A stretch of 64,000 nucleotides of DNA from Marisa cornuarietis (taxonomy: Eukaryota; Mollusca; Gastropoda; Architaenioglossa; Ampullariidae): NCBI GenBank assembly GCA_004794655.1, contig SMMW01000584.1:4100001-4164000 (forward strand), written 5' to 3'. Shown here in pieces: positions 13,301-24,274 of this stretch. Within the stretch, counting starts at the first letter, position 1. Each line of letters begins with the position of its first letter. A model generated the notes under the pieces. That model was not told the DNA's origin, made no database searches, and saw only the letters and a program-made list of their open reading frames with translations. The translations under genes and the position numbers were made by a program.

Positions 13301-16300
13301 GTTACATGCTAACTGCATCTGATGTACTGCATCTTTTTATTTTACTTTTCAATTGCTACAACAACAAGGAAGATGCTACATTTAAAAGCTGATTCATTTC
13401 TGTACAAGTTACTTATCTTGGCATAAAGTTTGACAACTGTATAGTCAGTCTTGTTCAAATATAGTTCCTTTATGGTGAAGCAAGTGAAACGTCTCCATAG
13501 GGAAGAATGTTCCATCTGTTTTTCTGACAGTTTGGTGAGGCAAAGTCATCAGAATTACTATATGTGACCCTCCACGACGAAAATGAGTCTTAAGTCGCGC
13601 GGAGCAGTTTCGTGCTAGAGGCTCCGAAAAGTGATTGGGGTCAATTTTGTGCAGTTCGACTTTTCTTTAAAAATGGATTCCTTGGTTATTAAACTAACAG
13701 GAAAACACACGGTTTTGCTAAAATAAAAGTTAAAAATTGTCTTAAAATACATTTTAATCGAGGTACCCCACTGCGATCCGTCCCGACTTCCACAGGAAAA
13801 TGACAAAATTCAAACGCTGTTTCAGTACCATTTCCCTGTCAGAACCTTATCGTGTTATACCTTGCCAGAAAGCCTGGAGTCTGTATTTTCAGTCTCTTTA
13901 ATGACTGATTCAAATAGTAATTAATCAGATGCTTTATCTACTAAAGTTTAGAAGTAAACAAATCTCGTCGTTGATCTCGACGCTATCCAATGGGAGAATC
14001 AGATACTGAAATTTCCTTGGCAATGAAAGGAAAGGCGCTTAGCGATTGGCTGAAGGGGACGAAATTCGTTCCTTCCCCCTGGTTTTGTTCACACGTGCTG
14101 TGTAAAGTGAAAGCATCGCGAACTCGTATCTGAGTGACGAAGCATTATTAACTTTTAATCCATGAAGCCAGTGGAACATTGTGTTTTTTAATAAAGGGGA
14201 AAGTGTTTATTGAGTGTTGTGTGAATTAACAGTATGTGTGCATGAGCAAACACATGATTCGGCATAAAAGTTGTGCTTCTAGAAATTTTTATTTTTGTGT
14301 GGCCCGCCAGTTCTCTAAGTTTTCCGGTATGTCAAAGCATGCAGTTTTCTTCATTTTTTTTATTTTCCACTCATTTTTGCCACACTGGTAGATAATTTTT
14401 GAATATTGTGCTTTTTCTGTGAGTGTGCATACTAAGTAGCATGCAGTAACAGTTTTCTTCTGTTTACGTTTATTTCACTATCAGGGTAAGGCACTAAAAG
14501 TCACACAAATATTCATTGTTATGTTCTTTTTGCTACTTGAAATGATGTAGCATGCAGTATTTTATCATGAGGCAAAATTTAGTACAGTTTGAACAATTAG
14601 AAGTACCCGTTGCTAAGGGAAAATCTAGTGGAATCGCTGAAAATCTTTGAACCCGCTTTTCTCGAAAAGGCTGCCACCGTACTCTCACACTTCAAACCTT
14701 TATAACTCACTCAATTTTAGGACTAGAAGAACAACTCTGGTATCAAAAGTAAGGTCAGAATCTGTACTTTTTAAAAATATGCAAATTGCCATACCTCAAA
14801 TTTCCGACTTAAGACTCATTTCGGCGTGGAGGGTCACATATATCTTGTTATTCTTCTCATTCTTCATTCAGGTTAGGATGATTACAGTTTATTGGAGTGA
14901 ATTAATAACTGGTTTTTTGTACATACATAAGTTTCCACCCTGGCCCTACAGTTTTGGGTATGATGAAATGAATCCCGGACACTTAATCCCCTAGACTTTT
15001 AATCTCTAAGCACTTAATCCCCAGACACTTAATCCTTAAAATGAAATTTCAACTATAAAAATTATGTTCAGTGAAAAATTTAATTCAAATTCAAATAATT
15101 ATTTTCATATAAACATCACAATAAGTTTGAAAATTAAAATAATACTTAACTTCCAACATCATTTCAGCATCTATAATATTAGTTAAAGTTCATGTGAGCT
15201 ATTAAATTCAATGTTCTTCAACAATATGATATGAAAATTGTTCTTAAATGTTCGTGAGGTAATTGTTGTTAATCAATATGATAGGCAAGCTAATGATAGC
15301 AGGTAAGGTAAAGGTAAAGGTCATCCCATAACCTTTTCAGGTCGTTGGGGAGTGAGGTGTTAGAGACCCCACTTTTCTCGGGGCCAGCTTTTACATGAGG
15401 GTGGTGCCAATCTCCACTCCCTCGCTGCCTTACCTTCCCCAACCCTCTAAGGAGTCAGGTACTCATTCCCGGCAGCTGGGTCGACTGGGGGAAGTTTGCT
15501 GCGCTTATCGGGAATTGAACCAGCGCGCTCTCGGTTCGGACGCAGGTACATAAGACGATCAGTTGCCTCATACCTCTGTGCAATGTTGCTAATTCTCCTG
15601 GCCAATACAGCGTACTTCCTCTTTGGACATTGCTCTGTGCCGGCGCATGACTCTAGAACAGATGCCTCGTGTAGCTGACAATCCTTACGTAGACCATCAA
15701 GGAATGTCCACATTTTTGGATGGTGACAGGAGAAGAGAGATTGGAGGGGGTGATGCCAACCCTCCACAGTGTTGTTTGTTTGTGCAACACAGCCGATGAT
15801 GTCCAGGTATTTGTTCCAAGTATCTGGAGGGAATAAAGCAGAAGCATAGTTATCCCCTCTACCACGCAGTCTGCAACCACGTACATATGGTCGAAGTAGG
15901 ATAGAAGTTCGGGCATCCGAATGTGGCATTGACTCTGCAAGCACTTCGAAAAAATCAACAATGTCTTCTTCATGGTGACCGGACACTTAATCCCCGGACA
16001 CTTAATCCCCGACACTTCATCCCCGACACTTCATCCCCTAGACACTTAATCCCCAGACACTTCATCCCCAGAGACTTCATCCCCAAATCGCAACACAACA
16101 CTCAAAACTGCTATTTTGTGAACTTGAAATATAAGAGAAATGTGTCGCGTGGTAACTCTGGGTAACTCTGGTAAGACTGGGTTGTGCTGGGTTTACAATT
16201 ATGTGCGCCGGGAGAGAGAAACGTCCAAAGAAGAAGTAGGCTGAATTGGCCATGAGAATCAGCAACATTGTACAGCGATATGAGGCAATGGATCGTCTTC

Positions 16301-19300
16301 TGTACCTTCGATCATTAGCTTACCTGTCATATTGATTAACAACACTTTTCATATCTTAATGTTGAAGAACATTGACTTTAATAGCTCACATGAACTGTAA
16401 CTAATGTTATAAATGTTGAAATTAAGTATTATTTTAATTGTCAAACTTATTTTGATGTTTACATGAAATAATTATTTGAATTTGAATTAAATTTTTCATT
16501 CACTTCATAATTTTTTTAGTTGAAATTTCATTTTGAGGATGAAGTGTCTGGGGATTAAGTGTCTGGGGATTAAGTGTCTAGGGGATGAAGTGTCGGGGAT
16601 GAAGTGTCTGGGGATGAAGTGTCTGGGGATTAAGTGTCTGGGATTCCTTCTTCATGTACATAGGCAAGTGCTGGGAGGCATCTGACCATTCCATGTAGCT
16701 CATCGTTTTCGTCATAGTCACTTCTCATACCCAGTTCAGTGACTTTGCGTAATACCTGTTACTCTACAGGAGTGAAACTTTGGGGGGATTGTTACCTCCC
16801 ATTAAAGTTACCACGCGACACATTTCTCTTACGGTTATAATATTTTAAGTTCACCGAATTGCCAGTCAACGAAGAATAAAAATATTCTTACTAACTCAGT
16901 ACTCAGTAGAGGCATTAACCCTCTGAGTCCGCAGGGCCAGTTTCATGGCTTTACCAGCTTACTGCACAACCAATCAGAAAATTTGTTTTATTAAAAGGTG
17001 ATTTCTCTTTAATTTGGAGCCATTTTGAGTGTTGTGTCATGATTTAGGGGCATTTTTGAGGATTAAGTGTCCTGGGATTAAGTGCCTAGGGATTAAAAGT
17101 CTAGGGGATTAAGTGTTGGGGATTAAATGTCTGGGGATTAAGTGACCGGATACCAGATGAAATGCCTGAATTTTTTAAAAGAACAAAACATGTTCTTGCC
17201 TAAAGATAAGAACAGTTAATTTTTGCTGTGATATTAAATACTCATTGAAAGCTAACTGTGATATTAAAAACTCATTTAAAATTATATTTTTATGACATTA
17301 TTGTTTTAAAAAGTTGTCAGAATGTGAGGTAATCAGTTAAGAACTGAACTCTGGGGCGTATGGGTGCCACGCAGGAAGTTTCACCTGTGGTAGGTTGGGT
17401 GTATTGTGTCCCACACTAGGGCAGCCCATCCTTCCAGGATTCCTCTCTGGTACTCAGTTTGTACTTTTACCTCTGAGAATTTGCCTGTGGGTGGTGATAG
17501 GTATTTCCCCACCCCTTCCCTACAGTAAATTGCTTTGTAAAAAGGTAAAGGTCATCCCATAACCTTTTTCAGGTTGTTGGGGAGTGAGGTGTTAGAGACC
17601 CCACAAATTGCTTTGACAGGGAAGTAGGGGTGGGGTCGGGGAATAAGTGTTTTACGCTAAGTCAGCAGCCAAGGCTACATCACGGCATAGCAGCCAGCCC
17701 TATAAACAGATGCCATATGCAGAAAAAGAATGGTGTGCCTGAGACTAGATCTGAACCTAGGACAGCTTATCCTCACTATATTGGTGACACCGGAGCATGC
17801 AGCAGGCAAGCCAAACCAGGTGACTGGAGCTAAATTGTTTCCACCTTCAGTGAGCTAGGATTTTCACCATCAGCACATGCAAAGACTTCCAGCAGTGAAG
17901 GCCATTAGAAAAGTTCGATGACCAAGAATTTGGGGCTGTCATGCCGAGCAGACATCACAGGGAATGGGTAGGGTACAAGAAGATTGCATGAACACCCACC
18001 AGAGAAGCGAAAACTTTCTGAAAACCCAAGAAGGACCCTTGTAAAGCCCCCTTGAAGGCAAAATGTGTCTGATGACAGCACGTGGACCCAAACGTGTGTT
18101 ATCTGTAATGGCCATGCTATCCTTCAACAGAAAAAAAGATGCCGTTCTGGGGGTCAGCGAGGGAGTTACTTCATCAGGATCACAGCCTCAAGAGGAAGAA
18201 ATTCTGGAAAGCAGCAGAACTGCAAAGATAACCATAGTCTTTGTTGCCACTACTAAAAATATCCAATGGCCAACATATCCAAATATGCATGGCCTAATGG
18301 AACACAAAAGAAGAAAATCTGACCTGTGTTTTGAAGATGGCCATGAAATTTATAATCTTTAGTTGCTAAATTACCTTAGTTTGGTAAACCTGGTGAAAAC
18401 AAAGATGCTTTTCAAAAGTAGGTAAGTTGATTGTGCCAATAATCTAAAGCAGCAAACTATCCAGTTTGCTTTATAATATTACAGTTCACAGTCTACAGAT
18501 ACACCACATGATGATGATGATGTCTTGTAATGCACCAGTTTCCGCATCTCAGAGATACGCTTAATGGGCAGTGATCCCAACAGCCACCAGACTGCAGGTC
18601 AAATGATCAAGATCATTAACATTTAAACAAACAACAACAAAATGCAGATAATGAGGCATGAGATAAAAAAAATAGTCCATTTGAAACAAGTGGGTCTTCT
18701 GACTTCAGTGTTTTCTTGAAAGTTGCAAGACTTTCAGACTCCTTGGTCGAGAGAGGAAGCGAGTTCCACAGAAGTGGGGCAACATTTGAGAAAGATCTAA
18801 AACCCATTGTCTTTTTTTATATGTTCCCTGTCTGAACATTCGGTAGACTTAGTCTGGATTGGGCTGCTGAACAAAGGTTCCACTGAGGTTGATGACGGTG
18901 AATAAGATCTTGTAGATATGCAGGTGCAAGGTCGTGAAGGCAGCCATATGTCAGAGTTAACAATTTGTGGTCAATCCTTTTCTCCGCAGGAAGCCAGTGG
19001 AGGTCACACAATATGTGAGTGATATGGTCAAACTTTTTCTTTCGCACAACTATCCTAGCAGCCGTATTTTGCACTCACTGAAGCCTCGACAACTCACTCT
19101 TTGAAATTCCCCAGAGGCAGCTGTTTGCATAGTCTAATCTCGAATGAATTAGGGACACAGCAACTGCATTTGCAGTCTTCTTATTGAGAATGGGTCGGAA
19201 TCATCCAAGTGTGCGGATGTGAAAATAACTTGCCTTGACCACAGAACTGACATGATCAGACATAGAAGATTGTCCACATAGAGTCCAAGGTTCCATAGGG

Positions 19301-21910
19301 AGCTGGAGAGAAGGATTATAGCTTGGCCCACTTGGATAGAGTCTAGAGAGATTTTTTGCATGCCACTGTATGACATGCATGTTTCTTCTTATCACATTTA
19401 GTTTTTACATTTGCTTCACCTTCTATGGTTTTCATTTTGTCCACATTTTTCTAGGTGAGTATCTTGAACTTGGAGAGTAGGCTTGTGTTTTTGTCTGGAC
19501 CACCAGGCAGCGGCAAGACACTGATACTGAGGTTGAAAGCTGAGCAGTGGGCTAAAGAGGGCAACACTCTCATTATCATCAATATCAACCATGGGTCTAA
19601 GGGCCTGCCACTTGGCCACCTCATGGAACAGCAGGTATGGCCAAGTAGTGCTGCGGTGTGTAAACGCAAAGAGTATCTTGCGTTCCATCTTATAGTGCAA
19701 GTTTGCAGTCATTACTTACTATTTGGTGAAAATAGCAAAAAATTAAATAGGGCTACATTGGATTTGGATTTAGTCATCGATTTCCTACTCTTTTCTCTCA
19801 CTGTATCCTTTTCATAGTATATTATTTTTATTGTTTTCATGCATCATGCAAACTCTCATTCCCAGACCCAGCCTTTTAAAGGTTTTTGAAAATATTTGTA
19901 TTAAATGAAACTGATCTTAGCTTGTTTACGCTGACAGCGGATAGTCAAACAAAAAAAAAAAATTAAGTATAGAAGAATGATTTCTGATTGAAATAAATGT
20001 ACAGAAGGATATTCAAAATGATGCAGTTTGTTAATTCTAGCTTTTGACTTACTTTATCTTTTATGTAGTAACTTTACCATGGAGTACAAATTTCTGGCCT
20101 ATTTAAGTGTTACAAAAGTGCAGACAGTGTGCTACATTTTATGTTTGCACCTGTTAAAATAATGTGTTAATGGTACTGTGTTACACTCTGATGCATTAGC
20201 AGATTAGTACTAGCATTTAGTAACAGGAATGGATTGTTTTTGCATTATGGTTTGTTGACTGATCTTTCTCTCACTGCGCAGCTGAAGAAAAGCCTTGAAA
20301 AGGACCGCGATTTTAGTTCCCAGCATTTGAAAAATTCCTTACCTCAAGACTTCAGCTTAAATATGCAGAACAATGCAGGCATGGACAACATGAAGGACAA
20401 TGTTTCTTCATACCTTGGTTCAACTGGAAGAACATCTTCAACATTATCATTCGTCCATTCAGGAAACCTTTGTGAATTTGTCATTCATCGTATTGATCTT
20501 GATAGCAGTTCTTATAGCGTGGAGAAATTGCTAGAGATTCCATCAGGATCTTACCTGATAATTGATGAAATTAGGCAGACCTCCTGGAATATCATTTCTT
20601 GGCTGCTGAACCACCGTGATCCGAAATCCTTGTGGTGCGCTGGGCAGTATGGAGAAGACCCTCCACCTACTTTTGAAAAGCATCTACTGAAACAGATTAT
20701 CCGCTGTCCGCCCATGGTTCAGCGTGTCCTGAAAAGAGCTGAGTCAGAACTGGGCAACGTGAAAACAGAGTGGTTTGAAACAAGGTAGGAAATATTTGAA
20801 AGGGTACACCCAGAACAGAGATGCAGATGTAGGAGCTATGTTGAAATTTAATTAAAGAATGCAATATGAAAAATGCGTTGTTCCTCATGGCATTTGAAGC
20901 AATTATAAAACAATGATAATTGCCAGAATCATGTGCCTAATAACGTACACCTACTCATTTTTAGATTCACATTTATGTTCATGTACACATCTATGTCTGG
21001 GTTTGTGTGTAAATGATCATTTTCATTATCTTTCTTAATTAAAAAATCTTTTTTTAGCTTGACCCATTTTGAGTAACACAGCATCGGGAAAATTTTATGA
21101 TGGCATTATGGATGGCTTCGATCTTTGGTAGTGCATTTTCCAATAAATACATAATACATAAACCACTGACCAAATCAGTAAATGAGTAAATAATTATATG
21201 CAATGCAGGGCAGTCAGGAAAACCAAATCTAAAAAGGAAAAATTATCAAGAGAAGAAATGTAATGTTCCGATGGGCTTTTTGTGAAAACTGTTTCAGTGC
21301 TCCACATGGTTTGCCGACGGATGGCTCCAGACCATGGATCATCTTTCACAGTAAACACAAAACACCAGTGAAGGTGCCTCTTGATTGCACTGACTGCGGG
21401 CAGGAACTTGCAGACATTTTTACCCATACACTGAAGCTTGTGCCGCCCTTGATGCAAGACTACACCAAGCAGAGAAAATCTGGACCAGCTCCATTTCTTG
21501 GAACTGCTCCACCACTGATGTGGAAGGATGTTGTAATTGTGTGCAGAGACGTGGATGACAACTGTGGTTTCCTCAAGGGGCTGAGGAGCAGAGGCATCCT
21601 TTGCACAGTCATCACAGATACATCTAATCCGCATGTTGCACTTCCCGAGAAAGATGAAATAATATTCACAACACCCTTTGCGATGACAGGGCTAGAGAGA
21701 CGGGTTGTGGTTTTCCTACCATTTGAAGCGAAGGACATTTTTATGACTAACTCTGAAAAGGATGTGGAGGACATCCCCAGGACTGTAAAGGGTGTCCAGG
21801 ATGATCTGAAACTAGGTCAGGCAATTTCTGAATTGACAGCTGAGAATAAGGTGTGTTTGTGGTACACTGCCTCACGCTGCATGGGTCAGCTTATTATTTT
21901 CATTCCATGA
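1371..21910 (+). CDS. NERD-NERD-helicase protein (tandem nuclease-related modules plus SF1 helicase-like P-loop NTPase), 15 coding exons
   Basis: Exons inferred from reading frame and GT/AG sites: 1371-1521, 2585-3149, 3558-3615, 3983-4179, 4493-4751, 5092-5259, 5658-5854, 10562-10685, 11118-11624, 11904-12080, 12339-12541, 13028-13157, 19455-19634, 20282-20784, 21298-21910. All phases agree and total 4032 nt (1343 aa). Layout: residues 1-238 Pro/Ser/Met-rich and probably disordered; about 260-531 a first NERD-like module; 574-868 a second, with GDEGE (643-647), Asp708 and SVK (722-724); then a helicase-like NTPase with Walker A GPPGSGKT (927-934), Walker B LIIDE (Asp1067-Glu1068), motif V-like TGLERRVVV (from 1270) and motif VI-like ASRCMGQLII near the C-terminus. 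The family logic suggests a nucleic-acid-acting NTPase, but substrate and role are unknown. ATG 1371 is chosen because the exon opens there; a short uORF begins at 1338. An acceptor at about 1332 implies an upstream 5'UTR exon. Donors at 4180 and 12081 (GTGGT.) are weak. Confidence 0.85.
3558..5854 (+). other. First NERD-like module of the helicase gene (exons 3-7)
   Basis: Exons 3-7 encode about residues 239-531. A helical segment with FVKEHYPYL leads into YKQEALFLL, which sits where NERD domains carry G-E. Then comes GDSDIIVFHKDHAVLVISIC, matching the D...(V/I)E-x-K core. The Asp (385) is kept, but the E-x-K position reads S-I-C (399-401), so both catalytic-type residues are missing. A trailing part contains LATPNLKR, TLCSDEL and WWEKV. 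This looks like a nuclease fold kept for structure or binding rather than catalysis; that is inference from motifs only. Confidence 0.7.
6917..8848 (-). mobile_element. 5'-truncated RTE-like LINE reverse transcriptase, one in-frame stop, in intron 7
   Basis: Minus-strand ORF of 565 codons carrying reverse transcriptase blocks: GITLLSTPSKI, QAGFRRGRG, VDFQKAFDS, TGVRQGCVMSSLLFNLVIDW and FADDLALLSH (catalytic FADD), then a C-terminal YLGS domain and LLYGSECW. At 7151-7153 a TGA follows MKKRWR. Beyond it the same frame continues as IGHVIRGES...GRPKNTWRRTVEAEL...LAQDRQKW to TAA at 6917-6919, so one substitution (TGG to TGA) probably broke the ORF. The N-terminal endonuclease domain is missing, and homology fades upstream of about 8720, so the copy is 5'-truncated as is usual for LINEs. 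It sits antisense in intron 7 of the helicase gene. Clade assignment (RTE-like) is by motif memory. Confidence 0.85.
9578..10143. repeat. Long fold-back (inverted repeat) element, arms about 270 nt
   Basis: The left arm begins TTAAAGACCAACCTGTATGG at 9578 and reappears reverse-complemented, with modest divergence, ending at about 10143. Shared blocks include CAGATATCGGTAGATATAGG, CCTCCAAAACCCATCCG and CATTCACAACATTGCCAGCC. The loop near 9850-9870 is only about 20 nt (TTCTCAAAAACTGCTAC). No coding capacity. It looks like a fold-back or MITE-type element within intron 7 of the helicase gene. Confidence 0.85.
11118..12541 (+). other. Second NERD-like module of the helicase gene (exons 9-11)
   Basis: Exons 9-11 encode residues 574-868. 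Exon 9 carries GDEGESRVISAIEIL, the typical NERD opening, and AQHDCLLIHRQYGIIIISVK, the D...E-x-K block with Ser in place of Glu but Lys724 retained. Exons 10 and 11 carry LVALPNLSR, FLCQDEL and DWWVR, which match LATPNLKR, TLCSDEL and WWEKV of the first module. The intron between exons 9 and 10, the one between 10 and 11, and the one after 11 (phases 0, 0, 2) fall at the same places as those after exons 5, 6 and 7. Confidence 0.75.
13561..14840. mobile_element. Non-autonomous DNA transposon candidate with terminal inverted repeats
   Basis: The left end TATGTGACCCTCCACGACGA, continuing AAATGAGTCTTAAGTCG, recurs inverted at 14806-14840, ending GGAGGGTCACATA. The ends are TGTGACCC...GGGTCACA with flanking TA, as with a TA target duplication. 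The 1.28 kb interior has no transposase-like ORF. Located in intron 12 of the helicase gene. Confidence 0.7.
15301..15545 (-). mobile_element. tRNA-derived SINE inserted in the MULE fragment
   Basis: The block AGGTAAAGGTCATCCCATAA ... GGAATTGAACCAGCGCGC also occurs as fragments at 17540-17605, near 24000-24170 and at 47975-48095. In reverse orientation it shows a B-box-like GGTTCAATTCC. The mirrored MULE arm at 16305-16320 lacks it, which defines the insertion site. Confidence 0.7.
15447..15986 (-). pseudogene. MULE-type transposase C-terminal fragment
   Basis: A 179-codon open frame whose central part reads FPPDTWNKY, then TNNTVEGWHHPLQSLFSCHH and KMWTFLDGLRKD. This is the W(N/E)...TNN.vEgWH...hP..W.F...L pattern typical of the C-terminal region of MULE-like transposases in animals. 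The catalytic DDE core is absent. The final residues (after LMYLRP) are read from an inserted SINE. A partial second copy of the RRISNIAQRYEA region occurs in opposite orientation at 16240-16310. No intact start is evident, so I regard it as a broken fragment. Confidence 0.7.
17540..17870. repeat. SINE fragments (two families)
   Basis: 17540-17605 repeats the AGGTAAAGGTCATCCCATAA segment of the 15.3 kb SINE. 17630-17830 (TTTACGCTAAGTCAGCAGCC ... ACAGCTTATCCTCACTATAT) matches the SINE at 25565-25745, including the shared CAGATGCCA and CTCACTATATTG blocks. Confidence 0.6.
18495..19400 (-). mobile_element. CR1/L2-like LINE 3' remnant in intron 12
   Basis: Minus-strand readings in several frames give CNHVSSVVK-like pieces, QNTAARIV, HITHILCDLHWLPAEKRIDH, LAPAYLQDLI and NVAPLLWNSLP. 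These are the hallmark C-terminal blocks of CR1/L2-type reverse transcriptase ORFs. The 3' end carries a short GAT repeat at about 18510, as in the copy ending at 25970. Frames are broken. Confidence 0.75.
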
Positions 21911-23990
21911 GAAATCTTTTTTCGCAGCAAGGAGATAGACTGTAATAGAGAGTTAAACACTTTTGCTCAGCTGTTATCTAAAGTGCACGTGGTGTAAGCA
22001 TACTGCCTGTTTTGACGATTGTGGTTTCTGCTACACACTACTAAATAGGTCCCAGTGCCTTAAACTCATGTTACTATATGCTAGCTGGATACCGCAGTTT
22101 CTGGGTAGGCATTGAAATCTTACTAAATCAAGCCAATTTCTTTTTTAAAAAGTATCCTGATGATTGTAAAACAAGGTAAAGTACATATTTCTTGACTAGA
22201 GAGTCATTAAAAGCTAAAATGAGGGCAAAATCATTTTTGAATGAATGGGTTTTACTTATAAGATACTGATTCCCAAAACCTGAAAGAAAAACTTTGTTCT
22301 TGTTGGCAAGATACACGAGTTTAAGGCAGCTGAGTGTTCACTTGGGTTTTGGCAAAAGTGAGGACTTCATTTCCTGCAATGTCACAATAGAGAATAGCAT
22401 GTGCTCAAAGCTCTTGTGTTTACTGTGACCTTCAGAGATTAAAATGTAATCAGTAATTAAAATGTAGTTTGATCCATGTGTACATGTAATTCACAACACA
22501 TTTTTATAACAAGCTAATTATGTAACAGTATATAGTGATATCACAAAATAAACTTAATGTTCTGTTAGCTTTCAGCGTATTTGAGCATAATTTCATGCTT
22601 AACATGGATCAGCCTTTAAATAGCTTGACACTGTTGACATTGTTACTTCATGATTCCTTATTGATCTAGTGAAATTTTTAGGACTGCAGTTAACCATGGA
22701 GACAAAACAGTTGGGGAGATAAAGGTTTATCTTGGACATTCATCCAGTTTCTGACATGCATAGTTTTCCCTTAGTTGGACAAGCAGATTGTATGTTATTG
22801 TTGTACTTAAAACATGAGAATCTTTTGACCTGTTGTCATTGAAGTTCACTCATAACTTGATCAGGTACTCATCCAGTGTGTAAAGGAACTCTTTAGTCAA
22901 AAGCTACATTTCGTTACACACACAAAAGACTTCATGCTTGAAGTTACATACTTGTGGTTATAATTTGTCTGATTTGTTTGATATTTTACTGAAATTTTGT
23001 AGGTATTTGATACTTTCCTGGATATTTACATTGATGCAATGACTTCGAACTTGATGTTTCATACTTTAATGTGATTGTGTTTTATTTAAGCATATAATAA
23101 TGGTCTGTATATGCTGAGAAGCATAATATAGACACCTCTTCTGTACCATTGTTATGTTTGTAATTACTAAAGTGCTGTTGCTGAGTAAACTTATCACAAT
23201 ATGATTACAGCCCACACATCTGGAGAGTTGAAGAGACTTTAACAACAAATTTGTTTTTGATGTATTTGCATTTTCCTTCCTTAATCTGTTGTAGTGTCTT
23301 TTACTTTTTTTAGTGACTTATTATGTGCAGATGCTTTTGGTTAGGTGTAAGATAGTTCCTTAACTCATAGGAGTCACTTTGTAGACCATTACGAAAGCAT
23401 GCATGAGCACTAAAATCGCTGCATACGGCGGTGTTACAAGGCTAGTCAATATTTTTTGGGTCCATTTCTATAGATAGAAGATTAACTGCAGATATCGCTT
23501 AAGGAATCATTTTGCTGCATCTGCCTTGCTTAATGTTGTTTAGTTGGTTATTTCCTGACAGTAATTTAGAATTTTCTAGATCTAGTCACTGAATTCAAAA
23601 AAGATGAGTCAGAGATCAGAGGTTTCATGTCAGTCGTCAGTGCAAAACAACACCCAAACTTCATGCATAAGCATCTGTGTGTTGAGATTCCTTGTGGATC
23701 ATCACACATGTATTTTTGGCATATAAATTTGATTTTTGACAATATTTGTGGTGACAGGACCCAGTTCAATGTGATAGCCTACTTTATGGCAACCTTTTTT
23801 TTTCTCATCCCATTTACTTAACTTCCTGAATACCTAGCTGTTAAAAAAACCAGACTTGAAGCAATTTGAATTCTACGAATATTTATCTTTTTAGAAAAAC
23901 AAAAACTAAAGTTGTACTTTACATGGGTTTATTTTTATTACAATTTTTTTGAAAATTACGAAAATTGATGTGTCTAGAGAGAAAAGCCTG
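21911..23990. other. 3' flank of the helicase gene
   Basis: AT-rich, without a credible coding exon. An AATAAA at about 22547-22552 could be the polyadenylation signal of the upstream gene. No known repeat recognised. Confidence 0.4.
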
Positions 23991-23999
23991 GTCTAAAGG

Positions 24000-24175
24000 G
24001 ACTTAGTTCTGGTGAGTTAACCTTTTGGTGATTGAGGAGTGAAGTGTTAGAGATTGGATTTTTCTCAGGGCTAGTTTTTTTTTTTAAAGAGTGGTAACCA
24101 TCTTTTCCTCACTGTCTTACCCTCCAATCCCTCTAAAGAATCTGTTTTGCATTCAGCAGCTAGACTAACTGACAT
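24000..24175. repeat. SINE fragment related to the 15.3 kb SINE
   Basis: GGGGAGTGAGGTGTTAGAGA-like wording recurs here as GAGGAGTGAAGTGTTAGAGA, followed by TTTTTCTC.GGGC.AG and a diverged CTCACTG.CTTACC block. Probably an old copy directly upstream of the LINE 3' end at 24275. Confidence 0.5.
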
Positions 24176-24274
24176 AGATGGCAAAAAATTGCAAAGAAAT
24201 CCTAGCGCCAAGTACGCAAAGCCAAAAGCATAAAAAAACTGCCAGAGTATAACAGAAAGACATCTCTCCCCATA

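Larger units (their letters stand above)
14955..17155. mobile_element. Inverted MULE-like element pair with minisatellite-like ends
   Basis: The segment about 14955-15670 is mirrored by about 16200-16650. Both outer and inner borders consist of variants of a 14-16 bp unit, (GA)CACTTAATCCCC, seen forward at 14970-15045 and 15978-16085 and reversed at 16535-16650 and 17065-17150. The mirrored arms include the AT-rich spacer and part of a transposase-like coding region. It lies in intron 12 of the helicase gene. Confidence 0.75.
13028..21910 (+). other. SF1 helicase-like P-loop NTPase region (exons 12-15)
   Basis: Exon 12 ends in CVLLTPEQ, the Q-motif-like lead common before Walker A in NERD-linked helicases. 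Exon 13 holds GPPGSGKT and the following strand TLIIIN. Exon 14 holds a long, poorly conserved insert and then YLIIDEIRQ (Walker B). The next strand reads LWCAGQYGEDPP, where SF1 helicases have a GDxxQ motif III, so that motif is altered. Exon 15 holds the motif V-like and motif VI-like blocks, with stop TGA at 21908-21910. ATP binding looks possible; unwinding activity cannot be judged. Confidence 0.7.

Noticed and set aside
14970..17150. CRISPR-like array of CACTTAATCCCC units
   Set aside because: Units are adjacent without unique spacers of constant length, occur in both orientations and border transposase sequence in a eukaryotic intron.
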